A DNA stretch of 64,000 nucleotides from contig JAGLUW010000027.1 of the NCBI GenBank assembly GCA_023134145.1, forward strand, positions 1-64,000, in the 5' to 3' direction. Both the position numbers and the translations under genes were made by a program. Shown piece after piece: positions 1 through 9,305 of this stretch (its first letter is position 1; the number at the start of each line of letters is the position of its first letter). Under the pieces are notes generated by a model. It made no database searches. It was not told where the DNA came from and saw only the letters and a list, made by a program, of their open reading frames with translations. The DNA is from Sulfuriflexus sp. Its GTDB lineage: Bacteria; Pseudomonadota; Gammaproteobacteria; AKS1.

Positions 1-2182
1 ATTTATCAAATACTACAGGTGAATAATCAGGTTCGGGTTGGGAAAGATCTTCTAATAAGCTGTTGAATGATCCGAGGCGTTTGTAGCTGACTTGTGGCTT
101 AGCATTGTCAGAATACTTTTCTTGTAGTAAATAATAGTTATTTTCAACACCGATGATATAGCGAGCGGTATTAGATATGTCACAGCGATGAAAGAACCGA
201 ATCACATCATTAAATAATGTTTCAATTCGGTTAGCCATAGTGTGGTCAAGTGTTGAAGTAAAACTAAAGGCACTAATAACAGGTAGAATATTATTATTAC
301 TTACACTCGACATTTGTATATTTTTACAAAGACATTCCATTACTTCGTTGATGCCAGAGTAGTTATAAGAATAAATTTCTTGCCAAGTATTAATAGAGAC
401 TTGGTCAATGCTTAATACAAGATTATCAAGTAAGCCACTGTAACTAAGAGCATTTGTTCGGTTGCTTACTAATTGACGATCTTCACGATTGTGAACTGCC
501 ATCGGGTTAATGCCAACATTAATAAATAATATTGTTCTTACGGCGTGGCTTGCCTTACTAAAAAGATTGATATCGGTTTTAGGAATACCACCATGCGGGA
601 ATTGATTATCTAACGCAGAAAGTATTTGTTTTACTTCTCGAAGATTAATTGAATGATTACTCGAGTGTAAATTGATTATCGTATGGGGGCTGATTAAATT
701 ATTAAAATGACACCAACAGAATAATTCAATAATACTGTGACTTAATTTAAGAGGAGTATTCCGACTGCGTTCTTTATGCGTTACTTTGCCCCTAAAAATA
801 AGCCATTTATCATCAGTTTCAACAAATGATAATTGTTCTTCAAATAGGTTTGGTGAAATGCCGGGGTTAACAATATCAATTTTCCCAGATTTTCTTTCAA
901 ATGCGGCATAGAGTTTTCGACCCAGTATGGTCATTTCGCGCTGATCAATATCCGCACTGTCTGCATACTGATTTGCAAAGCTGAATAACAATTTGTAACT
1001 ACGGGTTAACTCATCAACCAATTTCTTTCGTTCGTCAATAACACGGTGAATCTTCCATGTTTTTCTAGAGTCGAGCATTAATAAATGTGCATCGTCCCAT
1101 CCCCATTGATTAACTAGATCGCTTAGCATCCCTGTCCGTAGCTCTGTCTTATCAATATTTTTGCTAAGGCGAATATCTACTTTAAAATAGAAACAACGTC
1201 GTGCTAGTTCAAGCCGTTGAGGTTCATTTCGAGAAGTTAAATATTCTTCGACCTTATGGCACATCATGAGGTATGGGTCTATTTCAACTAGACTGGTAAC
1301 ATTATCGTAAATTGATTGTTTTAGTCGTGAGCAAAGAAGATCTATACTTGGATATTCATTCGCATAGGATTCCATTAATAATATTTTAAGCACGGCTTTA
1401 TAAGGTGAATCGATACCTTTGTATATTTGCCATAGTGAGGCACCAAAGAATTCTTCAGCAGGAATGTTATCAAGACCACCAAAATCAATGACTTCAAATT
1501 CATTAATTTTCTTTTGCTTAATAAGATGTGCTACATGATTGTCGTAATCATGATCATGTTCCGGTGGCACAAGCCACCATAAAGGATAGCGACCAGCAAG
1601 GTAAACACTAGTACGATAAAATTCTTCTAATAAAAGATGATGTTGAGCTGAGCCACTATGCTCATTATTCATGGAGCCATGTTTTTTATCTCGAAAACGA
1701 TGTTCGTCCATTAGGAAAAAATGAACCTCTAGCTCGAGTGAGGCACACCATTTACCAATGGCTTTAGCTTTTTCTTCGAGTAAGGCAAGTTCGTCTGCTT
1801 CCATTCCTGGTCGATGGCATAGCCAAATATCAAAGTCGCTTTGTTCGGTATGCGCGATAGTGCCACTACTACCCATTAAAAAAATGGAATGAATGTTGTA
1901 ACGCGATAATGCTCGCGTACTGTGACGAAACTTTTTATTAATTTTTTTTGCAGCTTCAATACTGGCTTTAAGAGGTTTGTAATTACTGATGCCTATTGGA
2001 GTATCATCAGAGATAAAACCAGGTAGTGATTCATCATTAACATGAAATAATAGTGGCAATAATTTTAGAAAATGTCGCTGACGCCAGCGCAGTGATTTAT
2101 TGATACGTTCCACACGATCTCGGTTCAAGGCAATAAAGCGGCGCTTGATCGTATGTGTATCAATTGTTTTTTGTGTATCCAT
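1..2182 (-). CDS. cyaA: Class I adenylate cyclase, N-terminal part (cut by window edge)
   Basis: Makes cyclic AMP from ATP in the cytoplasm, the signal for CRP-type regulation. The frame is open from an ATG at 2182 to the window edge, about 727 residues; the family usually has roughly 800-950, so the C-terminal regulatory part is missing. The class I nucleotidyltransferase motif GSSGTIAHTEQSDFDIW lies near residues 104-120, with the two catalytic aspartates at about D116 and D118. The start is the first ATG of the frame and matches the usual short N-terminus before the INKSLRW-type segment, but no good Shine-Dalgarno sequence precedes it. Divergent from the PAS-GGDEF gene. Family assignment is firm; the true end lies outside the window. 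Confidence 0.93.
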   Translation of the reverse strand, partial: MDTQKTIDTHTIKRRFIALNRDRVERINKSLRWRQRHFLKLLPLLFHVNDESLPGFISDDTPIGISNYKPLKASIEAAKKINKKFRHSTRALSRYNIHSIFLMGSSGTIAHTEQSDFDIWLCHRPGMEADELALLEEKAKAIGKWCASLELEVHFFLMDEHRFRDKKHGSMNNEHSGSAQHHLLLEEFYRTSVYLAGRYPLWWLVPPEHDHDYDNHVAHLIKQKKINEFEVIDFGGLDNIPAEEFFGASLWQIYKGIDSPYKAVLKILLMESYANEYPSIDLLCSRLKQSIYDNVTSLVEIDPYLMMCHKVEEYLTSRNEPQRLELARRCFYFKVDIRLSKNIDKTELRTGMLSDLVNQWGWDDAHLLMLDSRKTWKIHRVIDERKKLVDELTRSYKLLFSFANQYADSADIDQREMTILGRKLYAAFERKSGKIDIVNPGISPNLFEEQLSFVETDDKWLIFRGKVTHKERSRNTPLKLSHSIIELFCWCHFNNLISPHTIINLHSSNHSINLREVKQILSALDNQFPHGGIPKTDINLFSKASHAVRTILFINVGINPMAVHNREDRQLVSNRTNALSYSGLLDNLVLSIDQVSINTWQEIYSYNYSGINEVMECLCKNIQMSSVSNNNILPVISAFSFTSTLDHTMANRIETLFNDVIRFFHRCDISNTARYIIGVENNYYLLQEKYSDNAKPQVSYKRLGSFNSLLEDLSQPEPDYSPVVFDK

Positions 2183-2280
2183 CTGAGTTTATATCGACAT
2201 ATAAGGAGAAAGCTGTAGTAAAAACCTTAATATTGGCGTCAAATAATTGTCTCTGTATATAAAAAGAATAATATAAGTCA

Positions 2281-2294
2281 TTGATATTAATCAT
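2281..2294. promoter_or_regulatory. Near-consensus FNR/ANR-like site (weak)
   Basis: TTGAT-ATTA-ATCAT in the 214-base divergent region between cyaA and the PAS-GGDEF gene matches the FNR consensus TTGAT-N4-ATCAA at nine of ten defined positions. The region is AT-rich, so a chance match is quite possible. No other strong promoter signal was recognised in 2183-2396. Confidence 0.25.
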
Positions 2295-2396
2295 TTTCAT
2301 AAAACAACTTGCTCTGTTACTCAAGTTTTTCGGAGATTAGACGATACAGTTGAACAATCACAGTAAATAAACAAAATGAATAATGAGAGGCGTTGT

Positions 2397-3206
2397 ATGG
2401 CAGATCCAATCGACACTATCTGGATGACTGGACTATTCCAGGCTAGTCCAGTTGGGATGATACTGTTCAATGATGATGGCAGTGTTAGTTGGGCGAATAG
2501 CCAAATGGAAGCCATGACGAATTTGTCATTTAGTCAGCTAATAGGTATGGATCGTAATATGGCTAAGGGCTTTCAGCTTGAGTCTTTGTTTACGAAACCA
2601 GATGAATTGATTATTAAATATCGCATTAACCATACGCCGCGCTATCTTTCTTGTGAATACAAAACATTACAGTCGCCATCAGGCGGTACGGTTGAAGTTG
2701 GTTTTTATATCGACATTACAGAAACATGTTTGTTACGTGACCGTGTTGAGCGTTTAGTATTGAGTGATGACCTCACGGGCGCATTGAATAAACGTGGTTT
2801 GTTACGTGATCTAGACCCATTAATTTCTCGTTCGAGACGTTATGAAAATCCATTGTCATTGATTCAATTTGAGTTTGATTTGTCTACTTGTGAAGATAAA
2901 GATCAAACTATGTTAAAGATTTGCCGTGGAATTCGCTCAGAATTGCGTTGGGCCGATTTGGTAAGCCGTTATAATGAAAATAACTTCTTATTAGTGCTTC
3001 CTGAAACTGATCTAGATTCTGCCAAAAAGTTGGCAAGCAAATTACTTGATCATCTTAACGAATTTTATGGTTCAGAAATGCCAGCGTGTTTTGGTACAAC
3101 GGCACAATGGCAACGTGGTAATGATGTGAAGATGCTATTAGAAAGAATGGAAAGTGGAATGGCTATTGCCAGAGAAAATGAAAATAATCAGGTTGTTGCT
3201 GCGTAG
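2397..3206 (+). CDS. PAS-GGDEF protein with degenerate GGDEF motif
   Basis: A 269-residue cytoplasmic protein: PAS-like sensor domain (about residues 8-110, with WANSQMEAMT) followed by a diguanylate-cyclase fold beginning at SDDLTGALNKRGL. The active-site loop expected as RYGGDEF reads RYNENNF, so the metal and GTP contacts are lost and catalysis is unlikely; the RxxD inhibitory site is also not intact (LRWADLVS). It may act as a sensor or partner protein rather than an enzyme. I chose the ATG at 2397 over the in-frame ATG at 2376 because GAGAGG at 2385-2390 sits six bases upstream. Converges on the MazG-like gene with three bases between stop codons. Confidence 0.8.
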   Translation: MADPIDTIWMTGLFQASPVGMILFNDDGSVSWANSQMEAMTNLSFSQLIGMDRNMAKGFQLESLFTKPDELIIKYRINHTPRYLSCEYKTLQSPSGGTVEVGFYIDITETCLLRDRVERLVLSDDLTGALNKRGLLRDLDPLISRSRRYENPLSLIQFEFDLSTCEDKDQTMLKICRGIRSELRWADLVSRYNENNFLLVLPETDLDSAKKLASKLLDHLNEFYGSEMPACFGTTAQWQRGNDVKMLLERMESGMAIARENENNQVVAA

Positions 3207-3209
3207 TTA

Positions 3210-3578
3210 TTAATTTTTGTCGTATTCACTTGCACGGCGCGCATCGCCATGTACTTTTTCAATTGGGAAACGTTTTTCATTAATTTCAATTTTTCGCCAT
3301 GCGGCTTCAATGACATCAATATCGAGTCGTTCTGCTGTACGCAATAAGTAGATAAGAATATCGGCTAATTCTAGTGCCACTTTATCTTTCTTCTCGTCAT
3401 CAATATTCAGGCTTTGTTCTTCTGTTATCCATTGGAAGTGCTCGACTAATTCAGCCGCTTCAGCAATTAAAGCCATAGAAAGATTTTTTGGAGAATGAAA
3501 TTGTTCCCAATCACGTTGGCGAGCAAAATCGGCGAGGTGTTCACTTAAAGAAGTTAAACTGCCCTCGCCTTTTTTCAT
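3210..3578 (-). CDS. MazG-like nucleotide pyrophosphohydrolase (dCTP pyrophosphatase type)
   Basis: A 122-residue all-alpha MazG-like protein. Family members hydrolyse (d)NTPs, often non-canonical or dCTP, to the monophosphate and pyrophosphate, cleaning the nucleotide pool. The motifs [16 protein letters not shown], the ExxE pair in [12 protein letters not shown] and the downstream [10 protein letters not shown] metal-binding helix are all present, and the length is typical. Its ATG overlaps the argH stop codon in an ATGA arrangement, so it is probably translated coupled to argH. Substrate is inferred from family only. Confidence 0.85.
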   Translation of the reverse strand: MKKGEGSLTSLSEHLADFARQRDWEQFHSPKNLSMALIAEAAELVEHFQWITEEQSLNIDDEKKDKVALELADILIYLLRTAERLDIDVIEAAWRKIEINEKRFPIEKVHGDARRASEYDKN

Positions 3579-4975
3579 TTTGTTAAACGCTCTTTTGCTC
3601 TTACTATAGCAGCACGAACTTGATCTGGTGCAGTGCCGCCAAAGTGATCTCTTGAGGCAACAGAGCCCTCTAATGTCAGCACTAAATAAACATCTTCTTC
3701 GATAACATCACTGAATTTCTGTAACTCTTTTAATGTGCAATCAGGAAGATCTTTATTGTTCTCAATACAGAAGCGTACTGACAAACCCACAACCTCATGA
3801 GCATCTCTAAAGGCAACACCTTTACGTACCAAATAATCAGCTAAATCAGTTGCGGTTGAAAAGCCCCGCGCAGCCGCTTCAAGCATGACATCTTCTTTCA
3901 CTTGTAGGCCATCAAGCATGTCAGTATAAAGGCGTACGGAGGCGAGCAAAGTATCAACTGTATCAAACAGTGGTTCTTTGTCTTCTTGGTTATCTTTATT
4001 GTAGGCAAGCGGTTGTGATTTCATAATGGTGAGTAATGAAATTAAATTGCCATAGACGCGACCAGATTTACCCCGTACCAATTCAGGTACATCAGGATTT
4101 TTCTTTTGCGGCATGATTGATGAGCCAGTACAGAAACTGTCACCAAGATCGACAAAGTTAAATTGTGCCGATGACCACAATACTAGCTCTTCCGAGAAGC
4201 GTGATAGATGCATCATTAATAAAGTACCGTTGGCACAATATTCAATAGCAAAGTCACGGTCACTCACTGCATCCAATGAGTTTTCCGCAACGGCATCAAA
4301 ATTGAGTAGCTCAGCAGTGAATGCTCTATCAATCGGATAGCTAGTACCGGCGAGAGCTGCCGCGCCTAATGGTAGAACATTGATCCGTTTCCGTGCATCA
4401 ATAAACCGCTGCCGATCCCGTTCAATCATTTCAAACCATGCCATCATGTGATGACCGAAGGTAACCGGTTGAGCGGTTTGCAGGTGGGTAAAGCCAGGCA
4501 TGATGGTATCGGCTTCCCTTTCGGCAAGTTTTAATAACACTTGTTGTAATGAGGTGAGGCCATCACAAAGCAGATCGACTTCTTCTCTTAAAAACAGGCG
4601 GATATCGGTAGCGACCTGATCATTTCTCGATCTGCCGGTATGTAGTTTTTTACCAACGGCACCGATCCGGTCGGTAAGCCGCGCTTCGATGTTCATATGC
4701 ACATCTTCGAGGGATACAGACCAGGCGAAATCGCCCCGCTCTATGTCCGCTTGAATGTCATCTAGACCTTGGATAATTTTATCGGCTTCAGCTTGGGTCA
4801 GCACATCAACATGCGCGAGCATTTGAGCATGCGCCTTGGAGCCGGCAATATCATGGCGATACAGCCGCTTATCGAAATCAATCGAAGCCGTATATTGTTC
4901 AACAAATTCATTTGTCGCGGCGGTAAACCGACCACCCCAGGGTTTTTTGTCTTGTTCGCTCATAGTCGCTGTCAT
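3575..4975 (-). CDS. argH: Argininosuccinate lyase
   Basis: Catalyses the last step of arginine synthesis, splitting argininosuccinate into arginine and fumarate. The 466 residues match the usual length. The fumarase/ASL superfamily signature [11 protein letters not shown] is present, as are the N-terminal KPWGGRF start and the [12 protein letters not shown] segment. An internal ATG four codons in (MSEQDKK) is an alternative start; neither has an obvious ribosome binding site. Transcribed from the region shared with algZ; a TATACT hexamer with a GC-rich discriminator lies just upstream. Followed, with a 4-base overlap, by the MazG-like gene. Confidence 0.97.
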   Translation of the reverse strand: MTATMSEQDKKPWGGRFTAATNEFVEQYTASIDFDKRLYRHDIAGSKAHAQMLAHVDVLTQAEADKIIQGLDDIQADIERGDFAWSVSLEDVHMNIEARLTDRIGAVGKKLHTGRSRNDQVATDIRLFLREEVDLLCDGLTSLQQVLLKLAEREADTIMPGFTHLQTAQPVTFGHHMMAWFEMIERDRQRFIDARKRINVLPLGAAALAGTSYPIDRAFTAELLNFDAVAENSLDAVSDRDFAIEYCANGTLLMMHLSRFSEELVLWSSAQFNFVDLGDSFCTGSSIMPQKKNPDVPELVRGKSGRVYGNLISLLTIMKSQPLAYNKDNQEDKEPLFDTVDTLLASVRLYTDMLDGLQVKEDVMLEAAARGFSTATDLADYLVRKGVAFRDAHEVVGLSVRFCIENNKDLPDCTLKELQKFSDVIEEDVYLVLTLEGSVASRDHFGGTAPDQVRAAIVRAKERLTK

Positions 4976-4988
4976 ATCAATGATTTAC

Positions 4989-5004
4989 ACTGCGCGCAGT
5001 ATAG
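4989..5004 (-). promoter_or_regulatory. argH: Possible argH promoter -10 with GC-rich discriminator
   Basis: On the minus strand TATACT is followed directly by GCGCGCAGT, about 15-25 bases before the argH start. The -35 region is poor. The same -10 plus discriminator occurs upstream of the ykaA-pit operon. GC-rich discriminators are a known hallmark of stringently controlled promoters; that role here is inference. Confidence 0.35.
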
Positions 5005-5092
5005 ACGATTTCTCACAATGGAGCATGAAAAGACTGCTAAACTTTAGCCGAGTACCATTTATGGATAGAAATAATAATAACCTAGGAATAGC

Positions 5093-6193
5093 ATGAAGCC
5101 GTCAGGTCGTCAGTCACCGCCTCAATTTACGCAACAAGCTCGCTTGGATGGTTTGTTCCTGCCAGATTTATGTAGCATCCGTATTTTGTTGTTGGTCATT
5201 ATTATTACGGAGTTATTGGCTTTTGTTATTACGCTTGCCGCAAGTGATGCCGGCAAGGTGTGGTTGGATTTGGGTCTTATCTCTTTATTCGTACAATGGG
5301 TGGCATTAAGCAGTGTGTTACTGCTTTGCGTGAGTCGACCGGCATTAGCACGTTTAGATAATACGCGTGCTGGCGTGGTGAGTTTTATTGTGATTAATAC
5401 TGTCACTCTAATCGTCAGTGAAATCGCTTTTAGTTATATTGCTTTGCCGAATATGGGCGCAGGTACAGCAGCACATATTGAGTTCTTATTACGCAATCTA
5501 GGCATCAGTGTGATTGTGTCATTACTGACTTTGCGTTATTTCTATTTACAATATCAATCTAATAAATCAATGCGTGCCGAGAGCGTTTCTCGCATTGAAG
5601 CCTTGCAAGCAAGAATTCGCCCGCACTTTCTATTTAATAGTATGAACATTATTGCCAGCCTGACACGTTCAGATCCTAAATTGGCAGAACAGGCCGTTGA
5701 AAATTTATCGCAAGTATTTCGTGCTAGTTTGTCAGACACAAATACACAAATAACATTGAATGAAGAGATCTCGATTTGCAAAAGTTATTTACAGATTGAA
5801 ATGCTTCGCCTAGGTGAGCGACTTTGTGTTGAATGGCATATTGATAGCAATGCAGAGCAGGATATGATTCCACCTTTATTGCTGCAGCCATTAATTGAAA
5901 ATGCAGTGATTCATGGTATTGAACCCTTACCCGATGGTGGGACGATTGTTATTAACGCGCAGCATATTAATAATGATCAGATCTTAAGCTTGCAAGTAAT
6001 AAATCCTTGTGATGCATCAAATGAACATTGCACATCTTCAAGTAAAGGTAATCAGTTAGCGCATAATAATATTAATGCGCGTTTAGATACTTTATATGAA
6101 GGGGTATCGCATTTAAAGATAGTAAAAGAAGAAAATAAATACATCGCATGTATTGAGATACCCGTGTCTCTATTATACAAGGAGCTATCGTGA
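5093..6193 (+). CDS. algZ: LytS/AlgZ-type sensor histidine kinase
   Basis: Membrane sensor kinase of the atypical LytS/AlgZ (FimS) family that phosphorylates a LytTR regulator. Four membrane segments are visible at about residues 30-50, 58-80, 94-117 and 134-152. The phospho-acceptor helix RIRPHFLFNSMN follows (H178), then an ATPase domain with PPLLLQPLIENAVIHGI. The 366-residue length fits. AGGA lies just before the ATG. The last bases overlap the GTG start of algR (GTGA), with AGGAG at the end of this gene, so the pair is one operon. The stimulus cannot be read from sequence. In Pseudomonas the orthologous pair controls alginate and type IV pili; that role should not be assumed here. Confidence 0.9.
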   Translation: MKPSGRQSPPQFTQQARLDGLFLPDLCSIRILLLVIIITELLAFVITLAASDAGKVWLDLGLISLFVQWVALSSVLLLCVSRPALARLDNTRAGVVSFIVINTVTLIVSEIAFSYIALPNMGAGTAAHIEFLLRNLGISVIVSLLTLRYFYLQYQSNKSMRAESVSRIEALQARIRPHFLFNSMNIIASLTRSDPKLAEQAVENLSQVFRASLSDTNTQITLNEEISICKSYLQIEMLRLGERLCVEWHIDSNAEQDMIPPLLLQPLIENAVIHGIEPLPDGGTIVINAQHINNDQILSLQVINPCDASNEHCTSSSKGNQLAHNNINARLDTLYEGVSHLKIVKEENKYIACIEIPVSLLYKELS

Positions 6194-6924
6194 AGGTTCT
6201 GGTTGTTGACGATGAAACCTTAGCACGCGATCGCCTCGTTTCGATGTTGCAAGATCTAGATGATGATTACCAAGTTGTTGGTGAAGCGGCAAATGGACTA
6301 CAAGCAATAGAACAGGTACTCGCTTTGCAACCAGAGGTTTTATTATTAGATATTCATATGCCGGGTATGAATGGTTTAGAGGTTGCAACACATCTTGCGA
6401 AACACGAAAGCGCGCCAGCCATTATTTTCACAACGGCTTATGACGAACATGCCCTTGCTGCTTTTGAAGCACAAGCGATTGCTTATTTATTAAAACCGAT
6501 TCAATCGGAACAGTTGGCAACCAGCTTAAAAAAAGCGCAGCAGTTACGACATGGGCAATTAAAAGAAATTCAAACGCGTGATGAAAGTAAGCGTAGCCAT
6601 ATTAGTGTGAAATTACGCGGTGACCTGCAATTGATTCCAGTTGCGAGTGTGCAATATTTTCGTGCCGATCAAAAATATATTGAAATGCGACATTCTGCTG
6701 GCATCTCATTAATTGAAGAATCCTTAAAAACATTGGAAGAAGAATTTTCAGATAGTTTTATTCGCGTGCATCGTAATGCCTTGATCGCGATTAGTGCAGT
6801 AACGGGGATTGAACGTGATAGCTTGGGTCGTAGTTATGTCTTGTTGACAGGTTGTGAAGAGCGTCTTGATGTCAGTCGTCGGCATGTGTCTGCTATACGC
6901 CAATTATTAAAATCGAAGGGGTAA
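6190..6924 (+). CDS. algR: LytTR-family response regulator
   Basis: A 244-residue transcription regulator. The receiver domain has the phosphoacceptor at D54 (LLLDIHMPG), the acidic pair near D7-D8, and K102. The C-terminal LytTR DNA-binding domain includes YFRADQKYIEMR and FIRVHRNALIAI. Start codon is GTG at 6190, supported by AGGAG five bases upstream and the overlap with algZ. It probably acts as the output of AlgZ. Converges with the thioredoxin-like gene, only four bases apart, with no room for a conventional terminator between stop codons. Confidence 0.92.
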   Translation: MKVLVVDDETLARDRLVSMLQDLDDDYQVVGEAANGLQAIEQVLALQPEVLLLDIHMPGMNGLEVATHLAKHESAPAIIFTTAYDEHALAAFEAQAIAYLLKPIQSEQLATSLKKAQQLRHGQLKEIQTRDESKRSHISVKLRGDLQLIPVASVQYFRADQKYIEMRHSAGISLIEESLKTLEEEFSDSFIRVHRNALIAISAVTGIERDSLGRSYVLLTGCEERLDVSRRHVSAIRQLLKSKG

Positions 6925-6928
6925 CTAG

Positions 6929-7432
6929 TTATTTTGCAGAGCTAAATTGATAACCACCACGTAACTGAACAAGTGAGTTAGTAATTGCTTCATCAAGGTA
7001 GCCACCATAAAAATCAATCGTCGTCATACCAACAAGAGGTGGTGCTAGTTCTTTGCCGTTTGGGTCAATGAAGGCCAAGGTCGGAGTGAGATAAATATTA
7101 TAGCGTTCGGCGAAGGATTCAGGATCAATCTTAGTCCCATCGAAATCGCGTATATCATCTAAGTCATCAATTTCCAGCACACGAATAATTACCTTGTCGG
7201 TATAATCGCCACTGAGTAGCATGGGTTTAAGGAATTCTTCTTTAAGGGTTGAGCAATAGCCACAGTAACTAGCTGAAAACATCACCAAGATAGGTAATTG
7301 CTGAGACTGGGCTTGTGCCGCATCAGCTTGCAAATCGGTAAGATCGGTGAGTTCTACCGCTGCTGCATGGGCAGATGAGAGTAGTAGTAATAATCCAACA
7401 AGGCTGGCTAGTAGTCGTTGGTGAAGGCGCAT
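6929..7432 (-). CDS. Exported thioredoxin-fold protein (CGYC)
   Basis: A 167-residue protein with a signal peptide (about residues 1-25, LASLVGLLLLLSSAHA) and a thioredoxin-like domain carrying the redox motif C57-G-Y-C60 in FSASYCGYCSTLKEEF. The pattern resembles periplasmic SoxW/thiol-disulfide interchange-like proteins that reduce or monitor client cysteines. A cis-proline segment is visible at YLTPTLAF. It lies between algR and hemC, divergent from hemC. Partner proteins are unknown. This is one of three exported thioredoxin-fold genes in the window. Confidence 0.85.
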   Translation of the reverse strand: MRLHQRLLASLVGLLLLLSSAHAAAVELTDLTDLQADAAQAQSQQLPILVMFSASYCGYCSTLKEEFLKPMLLSGDYTDKVIIRVLEIDDLDDIRDFDGTKIDPESFAERYNIYLTPTLAFIDPNGKELAPPLVGMTTIDFYGGYLDEAITNSLVQLRGGYQFSSAK

Positions 7433-7578
7433 ATAAAAAAACTCTTAAAACAGACAGTTATTATAGCTTGTGACAGTGCGGATGACGTAAAATATCCCCT
7501 AGGTGCACGAGAAAGTTAGAAAAGTTACAATTTGTGCATAATGGCCAGATTGTGGAATAGATAGGAACCTACGAAAAA

Positions 7579-8514
7579 ATGTCTGAAAATCATATACGTA
7601 TAGCAACTCGCAAGAGCCCTTTGGCAATGTGGCAAGCAGAACATGTTTCGGCCAGATTGATTGAGGCTCACCCCGGTTTGGAGGTGGAATTAGTCACTTT
7701 TACTACTCAAGGCGACAAAATTCTCGATACGCCATTGGCTAAAATTGGCGGCAAGGGCCTGTTTGTGAAGGAACTTGAGCGTGCCATTTTAGATGGCGAT
7801 GCTGATATCGCGGTGCATTCAATGAAAGATGTTCCCGTTGAGTTGCCTGAAGGCCTCTATTTACCCGTGATTTTACAACGTGAAGATCCACGCGATGCCT
7901 TTGTATCAAATGATTATAAGGATCTGACTGATCTTCCACAGGGCGCACGTCTTGGCACATCCAGCTTGCGTCGCCAATGTCAGTTGCGTGAAGCACGTCC
8001 CGATTTAAAAATTCTAGATCTACGTGGCAATGTGAATACACGCTTAGCGAAATTAGATGCAGGTGATTACGATGCGATTATTCTTGCTTGTGCCGGTTTG
8101 AAGCGACTCGGTTTTGATGATCGTATTCGTACCTCATTAAGTCCTGAAGTGAGCTTGCCAGCGATTGGCCAAGGTGCGATTGGTATTGAGTGTCGAAATG
8201 ACGATGCACGAATAAATAATTTGATCGCGGTATTAGATGATCCCATTACACATATTTGTGTTGATGCTGAACGCGCTATGAATGAAAGACTTGAAGGTGG
8301 CTGTCAGGTACCGATTGCGGGTTTTGCTGAATTGAACGATGACCAATTACAGCTTCGCGGTTTAGTCGGTAAAGTTGATGGCAGTGAAATTCTACGTAGC
8401 GCGATTTTCGGTAAGCCAGATGAAGCAGCCTCAATGGGTACGGCATTAGCAGAAGAGTTATTAGCTCGTGGCGCAGATACTATTTTAGAGGATCTCTACA
8501 ACGAGAACTCATGA
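7579..8514 (+). CDS. hemC: Porphobilinogen deaminase (hydroxymethylbilane synthase)
   Basis: Joins four porphobilinogen units into hydroxymethylbilane for heme synthesis. The 311 residues are standard. The dipyrromethane cofactor is attached through C242 in [12 protein letters not shown]-terminal [18 protein letters not shown] and [12 protein letters not shown] are family hallmarks. First gene of hemC-hemD-hemX-hemY; the hemD ATG overlaps its stop codon (ATGA). The divergent region 7433-7578 should hold its promoter. Confidence 0.97.
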   Translation: MSENHIRIATRKSPLAMWQAEHVSARLIEAHPGLEVELVTFTTQGDKILDTPLAKIGGKGLFVKELERAILDGDADIAVHSMKDVPVELPEGLYLPVILQREDPRDAFVSNDYKDLTDLPQGARLGTSSLRRQCQLREARPDLKILDLRGNVNTRLAKLDAGDYDAIILACAGLKRLGFDDRIRTSLSPEVSLPAIGQGAIGIECRNDDARINNLIAVLDDPITHICVDAERAMNERLEGGCQVPIAGFAELNDDQLQLRGLVGKVDGSEILRSAIFGKPDEAASMGTALAEELLARGADTILEDLYNENS

Positions 8515-9290
8515 GCAATCGCTTACAGAATATTCGAGTGATGGTAACGCGACCTGTTGAGCAGGCCGCAGATCTGATTGAGCAAATTAATAATGCGGGT
8601 GGCCAAGCAAGTAATTTTCCTACCTTAGAGATTCAGGCAAGTTCTGATGCCGAGTCAGTTGAACGTTGTAAATTTGTAGCGGGTTATGACTGGGTGATTT
8701 TTATCAGCCAAAATGCGGTACGTTATTCTTTATCATTATTGCCGATTTCTGCATGGCCATTAAGTACCTATATTGCAGCCGTTGGCCCCACTACCAGTAA
8801 TGCACTTCAACAAGCTGGACTGCAGGTTAATCGTCAGCCTGATAATGCGATGAACAGTGAAGCCTTGTTAGTAAAATTTGCAAATGAAGAACTCACGGCT
8901 AAAAAAATATTAATTGTTCGAGGTGTCGGTGGTCGAGAAACATTAGCAAATGGTTTGCGTGCAATGGGTGCTTTGGTTGATTATGCAGAAGTATATAGCC
9001 GACATTGTCCAGATCATGATAATGCGCATTTATTACAACAACTCGAAGATGGAATTGATATTGTCACCATAGCCAGTGGTGAAACCTTGCAGAATTTTGC
9101 AGATATTATTGAAAATTCGAGTTTAAACGATCAACAGAAGAAAAAATTATACTCATGCCCATTAGTTATCGTTAGCGAGCGCATAAAGGGGCTTGCAGAG
9201 CAATTAGGATTTTCAGATACGGTTGTTGTGAATGAGCCTGAGAATAAAGGTGTCGTGAATGCAATTGAAGAATGGTTGAATAAAAAATAG
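8511..9290 (+). CDS. hemD: Uroporphyrinogen-III synthase
   Basis: Cyclises hydroxymethylbilane to uroporphyrinogen III, inverting ring D. This family is poorly conserved, but the opening [13 protein letters not shown], the [10 protein letters not shown] segment, [11 protein letters not shown] and the position directly after hemC with a 4-base overlap make the call secure. 259 residues, near the usual length. Translation is probably coupled to hemC and followed closely by hemX. Confidence 0.93.
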   Translation: MSNRLQNIRVMVTRPVEQAADLIEQINNAGGQASNFPTLEIQASSDAESVERCKFVAGYDWVIFISQNAVRYSLSLLPISAWPLSTYIAAVGPTTSNALQQAGLQVNRQPDNAMNSEALLVKFANEELTAKKILIVRGVGGRETLANGLRAMGALVDYAEVYSRHCPDHDNAHLLQQLEDGIDIVTIASGETLQNFADIIENSSLNDQQKKKLYSCPLVIVSERIKGLAEQLGFSDTVVVNEPENKGVVNAIEEWLNKK

Positions 9291-9305
9291 TTGTGGAGAC
9301 AATGA

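Noticed and set aside
7970-7995. Sigma54 -24/-12-like sequence
   Set aside because: Inside hemC coding sequence and the spacing between TGGCAC and TTGC is two bases too long.
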